Assembly: GCA_935421135.1 (NCBI GenBank)
Contig: OW285187.1
Span: forward strand, 434,001-498,000
Length of the DNA stretch: 64,000 bases
Direction: 5' to 3'
From: Bugulina stolonifera
Lineage: Eukaryota > Bryozoa > Gymnolaemata > Cheilostomatida > Bugulidae
The position numbers were made by a program, and so were the translations under genes. Every line of letters begins with the position of its first letter. Position 1 is the stretch's first letter. Shown one piece after another: positions 1-11,868 of the stretch. Below the pieces are notes generated by a model. It was not told the DNA's origin and ran no database searches. It saw nothing but the letters and a program-made list of their open reading frames with translations.

Positions 1-1462
1 CACAGTAATATAACCTGTTTACACACAGTAATATAACCTGTTTATACACAGTAATATAACCTGTTTACACACAGTAATATAACCTGTTTACACACAATAA
101 TATAACCTGTTTACACACAGTAATATAACCTGTTTATACACAGTAATATAACCTGTTTACACACAGTAATATAACCTGTTTACACACAATAATATAACCT
201 GTTTACACACAGTAATATAACCTGTTTACACACAGTAATATAACCTGTTTACACACAATAATATAACCTGTTTACACACAGTAATATAACCTGTTTACAC
301 ACAGTAATATAACCTGTTTATACACAGTAATATAACCTGTTTACACACAGTAATATAACCTGTTTACACACAATAATATAACCTGTTTACACACAGTAAT
401 ATAACCTGTTTACACACAGTAATATAACCTGTTTACACACAGTAATATAACCTGTTTACACACAGTAATATAACCTGTTTATACACAGTAATATAACCTG
501 TTTACACACAGTAATATAACCTGTTTACACACAATAATATAACCTGTTTACACACAGTAATATAACCTGTTTACACACAGTAATATAACCTGTTTACACA
601 CAGTAATATAATCTGTTTACACACAGTAATACAAGCTGTTTACACACAGTAAAATAACCTGATTACACGCAGTAATATAACCTGTTTACACATAGTAATA
701 TAACCTGATTACACGCAGTAATATAACCTGTTTATACACAGTAATATAACCTGATTACACGCAGTAATATAACCTGTTTATACACAGTAATATAACCTGT
801 TTATACACAGTAATATAACCTGTTTACACACAGTAATATAACCTGTTTACACACAGTAATACAACCTGTTTACACACAGTAATATAACCTGTTTACACAC
901 AGTAATATAACCTGTTTACACACAGTAAAATAACCTGATTACACGCAGTAATATAACCTGTTTATACACAGTAATATAACCTGATTACACGCAGTAATAT
1001 AACCTGTTTATACACAGTAATATAACCTGTTTACACACAGTAATATAACCTGTTTATACACAGTAATATAACCTGTTTATACACAGTAATATAACCTGTT
1101 TACACATAGTAATATAACCTGTTTACACACAGTAATATAACCTGTTTATACACAGTAATATAACCTGTTTACACACAGTAATATAACCTGTTTACACACA
1201 GTAAAATAACCTGTTTACACACAGTAATATAACCTGTTTACACACAGTAATATAACCTGTTTACACACAGTAAAATAACCTGTTTATACACAGTAAAATA
1301 ACCTGTTTATACACAGTAATATAACCTGTTTACACACAGTAATATAACCTGTTTATACACAGTAATATAACCTGTTTACACACAGTAATATAACCTGTTT
1401 ATACACAGTAATATAACCTGTTTACACACAGTAATATAACCTGTTTACACACAGTAATATTC
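1..1462. repeat. 23-bp minisatellite in MYSM1 intron, about 63 copies
   Basis: A tandem array with a 23-base period (core AGTAATATAACCTGTTTACA) fills the window from its first base to the splice donor of the last visible MYSM1 exon. Units differ by single substitutions such as ACACAC/ATACAC, TAATATAA/TAAAATAA and CTGTTTACAC/CTGATTACACG. The array is truncated by the window edge. It begins only a few bases after the minus-strand donor at 1464, where GTGAATATTACTG already resembles the unit. Confidence 0.97.
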
Positions 1463-1464
1463 AC

Positions 1465-4400
1465 CTTCTCCATAGATGTGAGCTCAGAGTGTACTCTATA
1501 CACATCCCCCAGGTCCACCCGGTACCTATAGTCTTTATACATACTCAGCAATTTCTTCAGTCGGGGTACTAGAGAGGTCAACTCAAGAGAATCTGGAGTT
1601 GTCTGCACTTGGTAGTCAAATTTATATGGAATACCTACGGAATTCATATTCTTTAATTAATAAATTAGTACACACGTACTATGTCTTTTAGATGACATAA
1701 TGCAGGCACATCCGAGTGTATTATATGAATGCAGTGTACTTACTCTGGCCCTTCTCCTCATCCTTATATGTAGTAAAACATCTAATCTCTGAGTGAACTG
1801 AATGATTGGATCTGTTATATGGACTTATTATCACTCCTAGGAAGTTATTTCCTCCTGCAGAGAACCAGTTCTGGAAAATTCTCTGTGAATCTATATCTAT
1901 GAAAGACATTCATCTATATAACATTATAATATAGCATGTACATCATTATATAAAAAGTACGCACATAACGTGTATGCTATGTTTGTACACAAGAGGCATT
2001 AACCTTCACTAAATACGAAACTTTGTATATGCTTTAATGTAGCAAAAACTTTGTGAATCTTCAAAAAACAAGAGTTGTCTTCTTTCCATTATGTAAGTTG
2101 TCCACTCTTATCCCTAATCTCAACATATAGACGTTTCTTATCAGGTATTTAGTATCTGTTAACCCCTGTACACAACGGTGCAATGAAGGCCAGGATTCAC
2201 CCCAGATGTTGTCATGGGGGGACAGTAACAGTATGTGATGTTCTATAGGAGTGACTGTAATGTCTGACAGTAACAACTTAGTAGTTAGCCTGATTACCTT
2301 GTTGGGAAGGGTTGGGTATAAATGTGGGGTGGGAGTGATACCAGCCCACCACCTGCAGTCCACATTGCTCTATAGTTTCTCCAGCCTCAGTCTGAGATAC
2401 TAAACAATGAATACACATTACATGATAATTCCAGTGTGCCTCCATAACATATTACAGAGAAATGGCAATGTGTCCATTGTTGGGATAGACTAGGTGCTAC
2501 CATAATACCAGTAATAGGATCAACTAGCAATGTGACCATCTAATAATTGTTATTGAATCAAAGTAAACATTATAATGACTAGTATTGTCCCACTACTGTC
2601 TCTATAGGCAATGCATGGTACCAGTCTACCCGCTACTCCTACATTCCCAAAGTACATTAAGTACTGCGTTACGCTCTGTGCTCTCCATAGCAGCAGATAA
2701 CAACTTTGACTTTATAATGGAACCATAATTATAGAGCATAACCAAAATATAAATGAAATGAGCTTTCTTGGAAAAATTTGCAGCAATTTTGGAGTTTCTC
2801 TCTTTTAGAACACGTTTACAATTCACTTCACTGAGAAAATAACTCCAAATACTTTAACAACAGCTTCTTGTCTTTTAGCTACTTTCTGCCATATTCTCAA
2901 CCTAGCAGACTAAAGGCATGGCTAATTTGCTCTCCTTAGGCTGATGGAGCCTCTTTCTGGGCTTAAACAGCGAAAACTAACTAGTCTCGCATCACCGAGC
3001 CCTGTTGTAATTGGTTAATATTAGATACAATGACTCCAATTTATTTAAGATAAATCTTTGTGATTGGCTAGATGTTACATGATAGTACTGGACTGGCACT
3101 GCCCATGGAACCGCAGCGGCAAACAATGGGGCTCTAGTAGCACAGCTCACGGCCTCTCGCATAACTGCATCATGTTTGCTTTCATGGGTTTTATAGTTTA
3201 ACCATCAGATTAAGAATAGTCCCCTCTTGAGATGCATACATTTAAGAGAAGGTAACTTCAACATGTGCATTATAAAGGCTCGGTTACACGAGAGGCAAAT
3301 TGTTCTTTTTTGGCCAACGGAGTTTCGTTCAAGAGCAAATCGCCGTTTGTTCATCTGTGAAGAGACCAACATGCTGGTATTTTCAGTCTCCGGTGTCACT
3401 GTGGTTGTTTAATGTTAAATACAATGACTCCAATTAGACTATTGATTGCAAATGAGCTGTTGGTTAGTGGCTGGATATCAATAGAGGCCACTGGTGGACA
3501 GGTGGACTGGTACTACATACTGCCTATAGAGTATTGCCAACGAACAACAAAGTTGCTCAGCCGAAGTTCACGGGCTCTCGCATACCCGAGCCTTAGTACT
3601 AGTATGTAGTATGTACCTGGGTCCATGTCACAGTGTAGAGAAGTACTGGTGGAAGAGCAAGGCTCTGCCCTCACGACTGTCAGTACTTTGCCATCTGATT
3701 CATATTTACCTCCGAGTAGACCAATAACTTCAGTCGTACACAAGTGACTGTGTACATCCATGACAACAGCAGCAGCCGATTCCAGTACCACTTTATATGG
3801 GCATATCTGTGTATGAACAGTCGGGTATATACATGTGCAAGTACATCAGTACGTACCAGAGGGTACACATCAGAGGGTACATACCAGAGGGTACACATCA
3901 GAGGGTACATACCAGAGGGTACATACCAGATGGTACACATCAGATGGTACACATCAGAGGGTACACGTCAGAGGGTACATATCAGAGGGTAGATATCAGA
4001 GGGTACACACCAGAGGGGGGTACACACCAGAGGGTACACACCAGAGGGTACACATCAGAGGGTACATACCAGAGGGTACACATCAGATGGTACACATCAG
4101 AGGGTACACGTCAGAGGGTACACATCAGAGGGTAGATATCAGATGGTACATACCAGATGGTACACATCAGAGGGTACACACCAGAGGGTACACATCAGAG
4201 GGTACACACCAGAGGGTACACACCAGAGGGTACACACCAGAGGGTACATACCAGAGGGTACACACCAGAGGGTACACATCAGAGGGTACACACCAGAGGG
4301 TACATATCAGAGGATACACACCAGAGGGTACACGTCAGAGAGTACACACCAGAGGGTACACGTCAGAGGGTACACACCAGAGGGTACACATCAGAGGGTT

Positions 4401-7400
4401 TGGGTCAAAGGGTACATATCACAGGGCATAATATAAAGATTAACTCACAAACTGGTGCTCATCGAACTCTGCACAGTTGATCAGAGATAGGTTAGTGGTG
4501 GAACTCTTGCTGCTTTCTCTACTTTCAGGCTTCGAAGGTTCCAAGACAGTGCGGGGCTTGTCATCAATTGGCCCATGCTACAATACAGACTCCAGCATAT
4601 GATCTCAGTCTACTACGTATGTTATATACTACTAGTATATCAACACACTATATATATGTTATATACTACTAGCATATCAACCCACTACGTATGTTATACA
4701 CTACTAGTATATTAACCCACTATATATATTATATACTACTAGTATATCAACCCACTATATATGTTATATACTACTAGTATACCAACCCACTACGTATGTT
4801 ATGTACTACTAGTATATCAACCCACTATATATGTTATATACTACTAGTATATCAACCCACTATATATGTTATATACTACTAGTATATCAACCCACTATAT
4901 ATGTTATATACTACTAGTATATCAACCCACTATATATGTTATATACTACTAGTATATCAACCCACTACGTATGTTATGTCTTCCGTGATCGGCTTCTGCT
5001 CCAGCAAATCCCACTTCTTAGGAGGTCGTCTACTTCTCTTACTCTAAACGTACAACAAGTTTGCCGTTGAAGTTTTACTGCAGCACCTTTGATATTGTAA
5101 GTTCTCATGCTAGTGAATGGCAACATTAACAGTGTACTGTACAAGTAAGTATATAATATACAGTGTACTGTACAAGTACATGTAAGTATATGATATACAA
5201 TGTACTGTACATGTAAGTATATAATATACAATGTACTGTACAAGTACATGTAAGTATATAATATACAATGTACTGTACATGTAAGTATATCATATACAGT
5301 GTACTGTACAAGTACATGTAAGTATATGATATACAATGTACTGTACATGTAAGTATATAATATACAATGTACTGTACATGTAAGTATATCATATACAATG
5401 TACTGTACATGTAAGTATATGATATACAATGTACTGTACAAGTACATGTAAGTATATGATATACAATGTACTGTACAAGTACATGTAAGTATATAATATA
5501 CAATGTACTGTACAAGTACATGTAAGTATATCATATACAATGTACTGTACATGTAAGTATATGATATACAATGTACTGTACATGTACAAGTAAGTATATA
5601 ATATACATAGGTTGTAAGGAGTTGTGCTCTCCCACCCCAGCATACTAGAAAGTTCAGTCTTGGAACCTACCTTCATTTGCTTCAGTTCAGCCTTTGCATG
5701 TGGGTTACTGTCCTGTAAACACAGAGAGGTAGGTAAACTATACAGAGATGTAGGTAAACTATACAGAGGTGCAGGTAAACTATACAGAGATGTAGGTAAA
5801 CTACACACAGATGCAGGTAAGCTATACAGAGATGTAGGTAAACTATACAGAGATGTAGGTAAACTACACACAGATGCAGGTAAGCTATACAGAGATGTAG
5901 GTAAACTACACACAGATGCAGGTAAACTATACACAGATGCAGGTAAACTACACAGAGATGTAGGTAAACTATATCCTTGTACCTCTGTAGGTGACCTTTG
6001 AACTTCACTCTGTGATTTAACAGCAATGTGATAGGTTGCTTCAGCTATATGCAAATGTATAGAAAACAACTTGAGTAATAAAGGAGCAATTAGAATAGAG
6101 GGGCTGCCGCACATACCCACAACCTTTAGCAAACAATAACATCTGACTCACAGGCTAATCAGTCTGATTAGCTCTATCCCATTGAGTGTGTAGATTATAT
6201 TGTTTGCATGGTTATACACGGTAATGGACAGCCCAACGTAGTAAGATAGACAGGTCAGCTACCAACCAGAGAGGAGCCAGTTGACGAGCTCAAGCTACAG
6301 TTTATACCCGTTAATGGGTCGTCTACCAGGTCACCCTGCTTGCTACGTATGAGGTAGGAACACTGGCTGCGGCTAGATATAGTACCACCATTAGACTGTG
6401 ACTTTGAGGGTGGTACCAGTGGTGTTGAGGTATTATATACAGACGCTCTACTAAACAACTCGACCAACTTGCTAAGCATGATGGGTAATAAGTGTCATTG
6501 TTGCACTAGTCATTACCGTTACTATAGCTACACTGTACTAAATATGACAACAATGGCACTGAAATATTACAAAATAATATCCATCCATGTTGAGTTTAGT
6601 TTTTAGTGTTTAATACACAGTGCTGGAGTTGTCCCACCAGTGTATGGAATAATACACAGTACTGGAGTTGTCCCACCGGTGTATGGAATAATACACAGTG
6701 CTGGAGTTGTCTCACCGGTGTATGAAATAATACACAGTGCTGGAGTTGTCCTACCAGTGTATGGAATAATACACAGTAGTGGAGTTGTCCCACCGGTGTA
6801 TGGAATAATACACAGTAGTGGAGTTGTCCCACCAGTGTATGGAATAATACACAGTAGTGGAGTTGTCCCACCAGTGTATACACATACTAAACAGTATACA
6901 AATGATATTAATAAGTAGGTTACTACATAGAAGTGGGATACTTACGACAGGCAAAGTTGATGGCCCCAATCTGCTGGAGATAAGTGTGTATTCTAGAGAT
7001 AGAGCGTACGTCACCCCTGTCAGGTATCTCACGTCTGATCTGTGTTTTACTCACGTATTCTGGTTTACAACTCTTCCTATCATAGCACACAGTGTGCATA
7101 CATGTACATTGTATATATATATATATATATATAATAGCAAACTAGATGTCTATGTATAGCATGTGTATGTGTACTGAACAAATAAAGAATCCATCAAATT
7201 AAACCTCTATAAATTTCCTTGCAAGACAAATATAACACACAGTTAGCAGTACAAGTACATGATTGTGTACTCAGGTAGCTACAGTTAGCAGTACAAGTAC
7301 ATGATTGTGTACTCAGGTAGCTACAGTTAGCAGTACAAGTACATGATTGTGTACTCAGGTAGCTACAGTTAGCAGTACAAGTACATGATTGTGTACTCAG

Positions 7401-10400
7401 GTAGCTACAGTTTGCAGTACAAGTACATGATTGTGTACTCAGGTAGCTACAGTTAGTGTCTTCGCGATCGAAACTTCAAGCACAGGCCAACTTGCTAAAA
7501 AGCTTTCGGGCATACATCCGTCATCGGGTCGCGAACAAACCAAAAGCAAATCTTCATTTATATGCAAAAAACCCAGGTGTGCCGACGAGCTAGGGATGGT
7601 TTTCTCCAGCCAAGCAAAATCCCAGGCCAATAGACGTTCGGGCCTACTTTGGAGTTTTATTTGTGACCCAGGCCGATTCAGGAGGTCGGGAAGACACTAA
7701 ATGAAGGTGACTCACCATTTCTTTACTATGAAGTTCCTGTAGTGGAGGTATCTCTCTGGAGTCTTCTTTGGTCGACCCATAAAGAACTCGGATAGAATAC
7801 GCTTCTCTTCCAGTGAAACCTTCTCCAGATCAGTGAACACATACTCTCTATCTGGTGGAGGCATCGATACCACCTCTCCCACAGAGTTCAGTATTCCATA
7901 CTCTGTCCCGTGTGTCGTCTTGTTATAGTGTGCCGTCTTAGCACTGTATGTGGTCTTGGCACTGTGTGCGGTCTCATCACTATGTATCCCATCAGTACTG
8001 CAGTTAGACTGCGATTCCCCTCTAGCTAAACTATCTAAACACAGAGAGGGTTTTGGATCCTTGCTGAGTGTTGCAGGGTCCTGAGGCATCTGGGTTATCG
8101 TAGCGGAAGGAGAGAGCAGGTTATCTCCATCAGTTACTACAAATACACAACTACATGACACAGGAAGAACTACAGCGCCACCAATAAGCATGCAGTAAAT
8201 CTAGAAATGGCAGGTTTTAGCATGTGTTTTGGGGAGTGGTTGTTGTAATACTTACTATGTATGTCCTCCTCACTCGGCGCTTCCCTATCAGACAGCAGTA
8301 ATCTAAAAGTGAGTCATATGATTAGCACAGTGAGTGGCTCAGTCAGCATAGTCCAAGGAGATATAGAGAGATGCACCAGTGCACATTCCCCTGCACACCT
8401 GAGGGGTATTATGCTGGGCATGTACACAACAGAACATTTTTGATTGGTTGTAAACTGCTGGATTGCTGCCAATAATGTACATGTCGTAGAGTCATTACTG
8501 TCTTCGACCAATGAGCAAACAGCAAATAGAGAGGAAATAGCACTAACCTGTGACATGGAGTGGTGTGATTAGGGGCCGCTAGAAGGGTACCATCCCAGGG
8601 TGTCAGATCACTAGATGCAGGTACTTTGGGAGACGGCTGCTCAGCAGACAAGGATGAGCCGTTGGCAGATAGGACCGGAAGGTTGGTAGTCTGAGGTTCC
8701 TCGTTGACAGTCACAGTGGGATCCACAGGCTATAAATTGCAGAGATTTGTCAAATAATCTGACATTTACATTAAATCAAGTAGAGGAACATGTAGAGACT
8801 ACCAATCTAGGCTGGATTTAACTAACCTGTTGCACATGTACAGGACTTTCTTTACTGACACTAGTAGCAGGTGATTCTTTACTGACACTAGTAGCAGATG
8901 ATTCTTTACTGACACTAGTAGCAGGTGATTCTTTACTGATACTAGTAGCAGATGATTCTTTACTGACACTAGAGGCAGGTGCTTCTTTACTGACACTAGA
9001 GGCAGGTGCTTCTTTACTGACACTAGTAGCAGGTGCTTCCGATGAAATAATGTTCTGTTTAGCAAGCACATGCTTCAGGTGGTCTCTCTTCTGTCTGATG
9101 CACAGAAATACAAAAATAATAAAATTCAGATAACCTTACCAGTAGAGTATATAATACTAGTCTCACCTTGTGGTTATATATAACAAGAGTAGAATATATA
9201 ATACTAGTCTCACCTTTTGGTTATATATAACAAGAGTAGAGTATATAATACTAGTCTCACCTTTTGGTTATATATAACAAGAGTAGAGTATATAATACTA
9301 GTCTCACCTTTTGGTTATATATAACAAGAGTAGAGTATATAATACTAGTCTCACCTTTTGGTTATATATAACAAGAGTAGAGTATAATATAATACTAGTC
9401 TCACCTTTTGGTTATATATAACAAGAGTAGAGTATATAATACTAGTCTCACCTTGTGGTTATATATAACAAGAGTAGAGTATATAATACTAGTCTCACCT
9501 TTTGGTTATATATAACAAGAGTAGAGTATATAATACTAGTCTCACCTCTTGGTTATATATAACAAGAGTAGAGTATATAATACTAGTCTCACCTTTTGGT
9601 TATATATAACAAGAGTAGAGTATATAATACTAGTCTCACCTTTTGGTTATATATAACAAGAGTAGAGTATAATATTATAATACTAGTCTCACCTTTTGGC
9701 TGCATTCACACATCTCTTGAGTAAGTGATCCGATCGGCTCCTCTTCTGTAATGCAATATTAGCATGTAATTGGTAGCACCTGATTGGTCAATTACAGATA
9801 CAACAAACATTATGATTGGTGCAGTGGATGAAAAGCAAGCACATACAGTGTGATGATAGTATGATTGACACATGTACAACCCTACCTGTTGCTATGGCAA
9901 CATGGGAGCAAGACAAACACTCACCTTCAAATAAGGTACTCCAAATCTCTCTACCTCTTCCGTAGTTCTGAATGGTAGAAGTGTAGCAACTTTATCCCAG
10001 CACGCACCATATATTTCCTAGAGAAAGAGAGAATGAATAGACACACTAATAATAGAAATGGTGCTACTGGAACTAATAAACATACAGACAAACAGATGTT
10101 ACAGTCTCCTCAGTATACTGTTGTCTAAGACTGGCCAATGTCCAATTACTCAAAGAGTTCTACATCAACCAATGAATAAAGTAAGTAATAAACTGGGAGA
10201 CAACCCTGCACTTACAAGTCCCTTTTCAAAGATGGCCGTCTCACTATCTGTAAGTAGGACCTTTCTGCTTGTCGCTTTCATCGCTTTACTAGATTTCTCG
10301 GAAACTAGCTTCCTGTCTTCATCCAGTAAATCAATCACTAGTTTTCTACTTTCTATGTCAAGGTCATCCAGCTCTGCCTCATGTTGCTGTATTAGATATA

Positions 10401-10871
10401 GTACGCAGGACTAGATACACAATAAGTTAAATTAAACGTAATTACATAAAATGAGAGTGGTTGATCAGTGACTGAGGTGATCATCTACTCAATAAGAACT
10501 TCTCATTTCCTACCTTGAGATGCCAGGCATGTCCCTGTACTCCCTCAGCAGATGATGGATTAGGTGCTGGAATTCTGAAATACCATAATAATAACCTATT
10601 ATAACACATGCATGTACACTATAATAATATAATAATAGGACCTAATATATAATATACATACACTATAAGCAAGTATTATATTATATATATACACTATATT
10701 ATATTATATAATTATAGGCCTACACTATACAGATACTGAAAATTTGTACATTAGCTGCGTTTCATGTCCACTATATACACACAGTACTATCTACAATATT
10801 ATATACACAGCTTACGTTACTCCAGCGTTAAAGTCACTTTCGATGTCTACTTCCTCCTCAGAGGAATCCAT
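1465..10871 (-). CDS. MYSM1: MYSM1-like histone H2A deubiquitinase (SANT-SWIRM-JAMM), 3' end outside the window
   Basis: Known family role: a nuclear metalloprotease that removes monoubiquitin from histone H2A and derepresses transcription. Coding exons in transcript order: 10871-10816, 10574-10514, 10386-10216, 10017-9925, 9745-9693, 9094-8827, 8729-8548, 8302-8256, 8136-7716, 7076-6946, 6445-6267 (acceptor inferred from phase), 5712-5671, 5043-4969, 4577-4449, 3806-3617, 2399-2298, 1896-1744, 1634-1465. All junction phases agree and give 841 codons before the edge. Visible domains: a SANT/Myb-like segment across 10386-9925 ([20 protein letters not shown]); a SWIRM domain across 8136-6946 ([27 protein letters not shown]); an MPN domain across 3806-1744 with [18 protein letters not shown] and NPSQQDIDSQ, so the JAMM Glu, both His, Ser and Asp are all present. 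The start was chosen at the first Met before EEEVDIES. An acceptor at 10932 suggests the exon begins in 5'UTR. The terminal exon or exons must lie left of base 1. Confidence 0.93.
3836..4425. repeat. 14-bp minisatellite in MYSM1 intron, about 42 copies
   Basis: Short units of the form CAGAGGGTACACAC, with variants CAT/ACC/CGT and TGG for GGG, run between the MPN exon at 3617-3806 and the exon at 4449-4577. The array gives long open frames on the plus strand because 14-bp units cycle through frames without stops. These frames are not genes. Confidence 0.95.
4590..4975. repeat. About 35-bp minisatellite overlapping a MYSM1 splice donor
   Basis: About 11 units contain CACTATATATGTTATATACT followed by ACTAGTATATCAACC. 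The last unit runs into the exon at 4969-5043: the exon's final bases and donor (minus strand ATAACATAC then GTAGTGGGTTG) recur in the other units with the same spacing. The exon-intron junction is therefore part of the repeat. Confidence 0.93.
5130..5605. repeat. Minisatellite rich in GTACATGTA/GTACTGTAC, MYSM1 intron
   Basis: Alternating 25- and 35-base units combine TGTAAGTATATAATATAC with AATGTACTGTACAAGTACA, between exons 4969-5043 and 5671-5712. The units carry the palindromes GTACATGTAC-like and GTACTGTAC and can form hairpins. Long minus-strand open frames here are repeat artefacts. Confidence 0.95.
5728..5972. repeat. 21-bp minisatellite next to a MYSM1 acceptor
   Basis: About 12 copies of a 21-base unit (AGGTAAACTATACAGAGATGT with ACACAC/TACAGA variants) lie just upstream, in gene direction, of the 42-base exon 5671-5712. 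On the minus strand the unit reads CTCTGTATAGTTTAC, similar to the acceptor tract CTCTGTGTTTACAG of that exon. Confidence 0.93.
6605..6885. repeat. 39-bp minisatellite, 7 copies, MYSM1 intron
   Basis: Seven units of 39 bases (GGAGTTGTCCCACCAGTGTA followed by TGGAATAATACACAGTACT) lie between exons 6267-6445 and 6946-7076. The unit length is divisible by three, so frames stay open on both strands. They have no coding character. Confidence 0.95.
7236..7456. repeat. 42-bp minisatellite, 5 copies, invaded by a MITE
   Basis: Five near-identical units (TACAGTTAGCAGTACAAGTA followed by CATGATTGTGTACTCAGGTAGC) in the MYSM1 intron that splits the SWIRM domain. The sixth unit is cut after TACAGTTA by the MITE at 7456-7697, so the MITE came after the array. 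Confidence 0.93.
7456..7697. mobile_element. GTGTCTTC-family MITE, copy 1 (TA target duplication)
   Basis: A 242-base non-coding element begins GTGTCTTCGCGATCG and ends GAAGACAC, with TA on both sides (7454-7455 and 7698-7699). Its interior matches the element at 17685-17948 in inverted orientation. TA duplication and short TIRs fit a Tc1/mariner-type MITE. It has many CpG sites in an otherwise CpG-poor region, which suggests a fairly young insertion. Its right end is only 18 bases from the MYSM1 donor at 7716. Confidence 0.85.
8836..9024 (-). repeat. 27-bp coding repeat inside a MYSM1 exon (9-residue repeat)
   Basis: In the exon 8827-9094 seven in-frame 27-base units encode Ser-Val-Ser-Lys-Glu followed by SPAT, APAS or SSAT. 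This is a Ser/Thr-rich disordered linker between the SANT and SWIRM domains. It is the only clear minisatellite inside coding sequence in the window, and its period keeps the frame. Confidence 0.93.
9165..9695. repeat. 47-bp minisatellite carrying a MYSM1 splice donor
   Basis: About 11 units of 47 bases (GTATATAATACTAGTCTCAC followed by CTTTTGGTTATATATAACAA) fill the intron between exons 8827-9094 and 9693-9745. On the minus strand each unit contains CCAAAAG then GTGAGACTAGTA, identical to the real exon end and donor at 9693, where the exon reads GCAGCCAAAAG. Each unit thus carries a potential decoy donor. Confidence 0.95.
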
Positions 10872-11034
10872 TGATGAACTATCTGTCCGAGACACTTTTG
10901 GTACGACGCCGTCACAATAGATTTCACAAGAGCTGCAATGAATCGGCAGCATGTATGAGTTATGAGTGTCAAGCTGTGCTTATCTGTGCCGCCTCACAAG
11001 CATCTTACTACTAAATACTAATGTATTCCTAGTT

Positions 11035-11135
11035 TAGCCTCACAGGCATTTTACTACTAAATACTAGTGTATTCCTAGTTTAGCCTCACAGACATCTTAC
11101 TACTAAATACTACTGTATTCCTAGTTTAGCTGTAA
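11035..11135. repeat. 46-bp tandem triplication
   Basis: Three copies of a unit with TTACTACTAAATACTA, TGTATTCCTAGTTTAGC and CTCACAGGCA/CTCACAGACA lie upstream of the first visible MYSM1 exon. No function is evident. Confidence 0.85.
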
Positions 11136-11329
11136 AACAATCATAGTTGCCATCAGTAGACCAGATGGAGCCGTTGGAACACAGTAGGTAGAAAAATTGC
11201 AACAAGAAAAGACCACATACCATTACCTCCAAACATTTTTATTCATAATCACAATGACCATGAACTGATTACAGGCCCTGGGGTTCAATGGACAGAAGAG
11301 AGTGAATGGTACATTTGAATTTGGCCCAG

Positions 11330-11418
11330 GTCGGCGTGTTCGCAACCTTGTGACAGAAGTGGCCTGGAAAAGCTTTTAGCATGTTGGCATGTGCCTGAAA
11401 TTTATGACACAAAGACAC
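11330..11418. mobile_element. Decayed end of a GTGTCTTC-family MITE, copy 3
   Basis: The stretch with GTGTTCGCAACCTTGTGAC, then TTTTAGCATGTTGGCATGTGCCTGAAA and AAAGACAC, aligns with the right end of the element at 17685-17948 (GTGACGGTAGTG, TTTTAGTAATTTGGCCTGTGCCTGAAA, GAAGACAC) with many substitutions. The left end is not identifiable. Confidence 0.6.
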
Positions 11419-11868
11419 CAAGTATCGAGTGTCACCCCCATCATCATCAGATCATCATCTGTATGTATGTATGCGAGTCTGTTGATTTTTATCAAAATTA
11501 AAATATTGTTAAAAAATTTTCCTGCTGTAAAATCTGAAGGAAGCAGAGAGTTTTAAAAGTGCCCTGGATGTGCCTTGAAACACTGGGAGTCTCCCAGTGA
11601 CACCTGGAGACTGGCAGAACTGGGTCCAAGTCAGACTTCAAGGAAACAACAAACAAGTCAAGTCATTTCTAAAATTTTGGAGGCAAGTCAAGTCACTTAC
11701 ATGGAGTTCATTGTCACGCTAGACCATCTAGGGGATGGAAGGGGCGTGCCTCATATGGGACAGTGGACAACATAAGTTGGGACAGTATTTCATGTATTAG
11801 TTTAAGAATTATTAAAAGTTGATCTGTGCAGGTTAGTGCCACCTGCCATTTGGAGATTGCTTGAAGTA

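Noticed and set aside
3797..4480. Plus-strand frames of up to 198 codons rich in Thr, Gly, His and Arg
   Set aside because: Generated by the 14-bp minisatellite in a MYSM1 intron.
4974..6132. Minus-strand frames of 131-247 codons
   Set aside because: They read through two minisatellites; the real MYSM1 exons at 5671-5712 and 4969-5043 lie in particular frames with splice sites.
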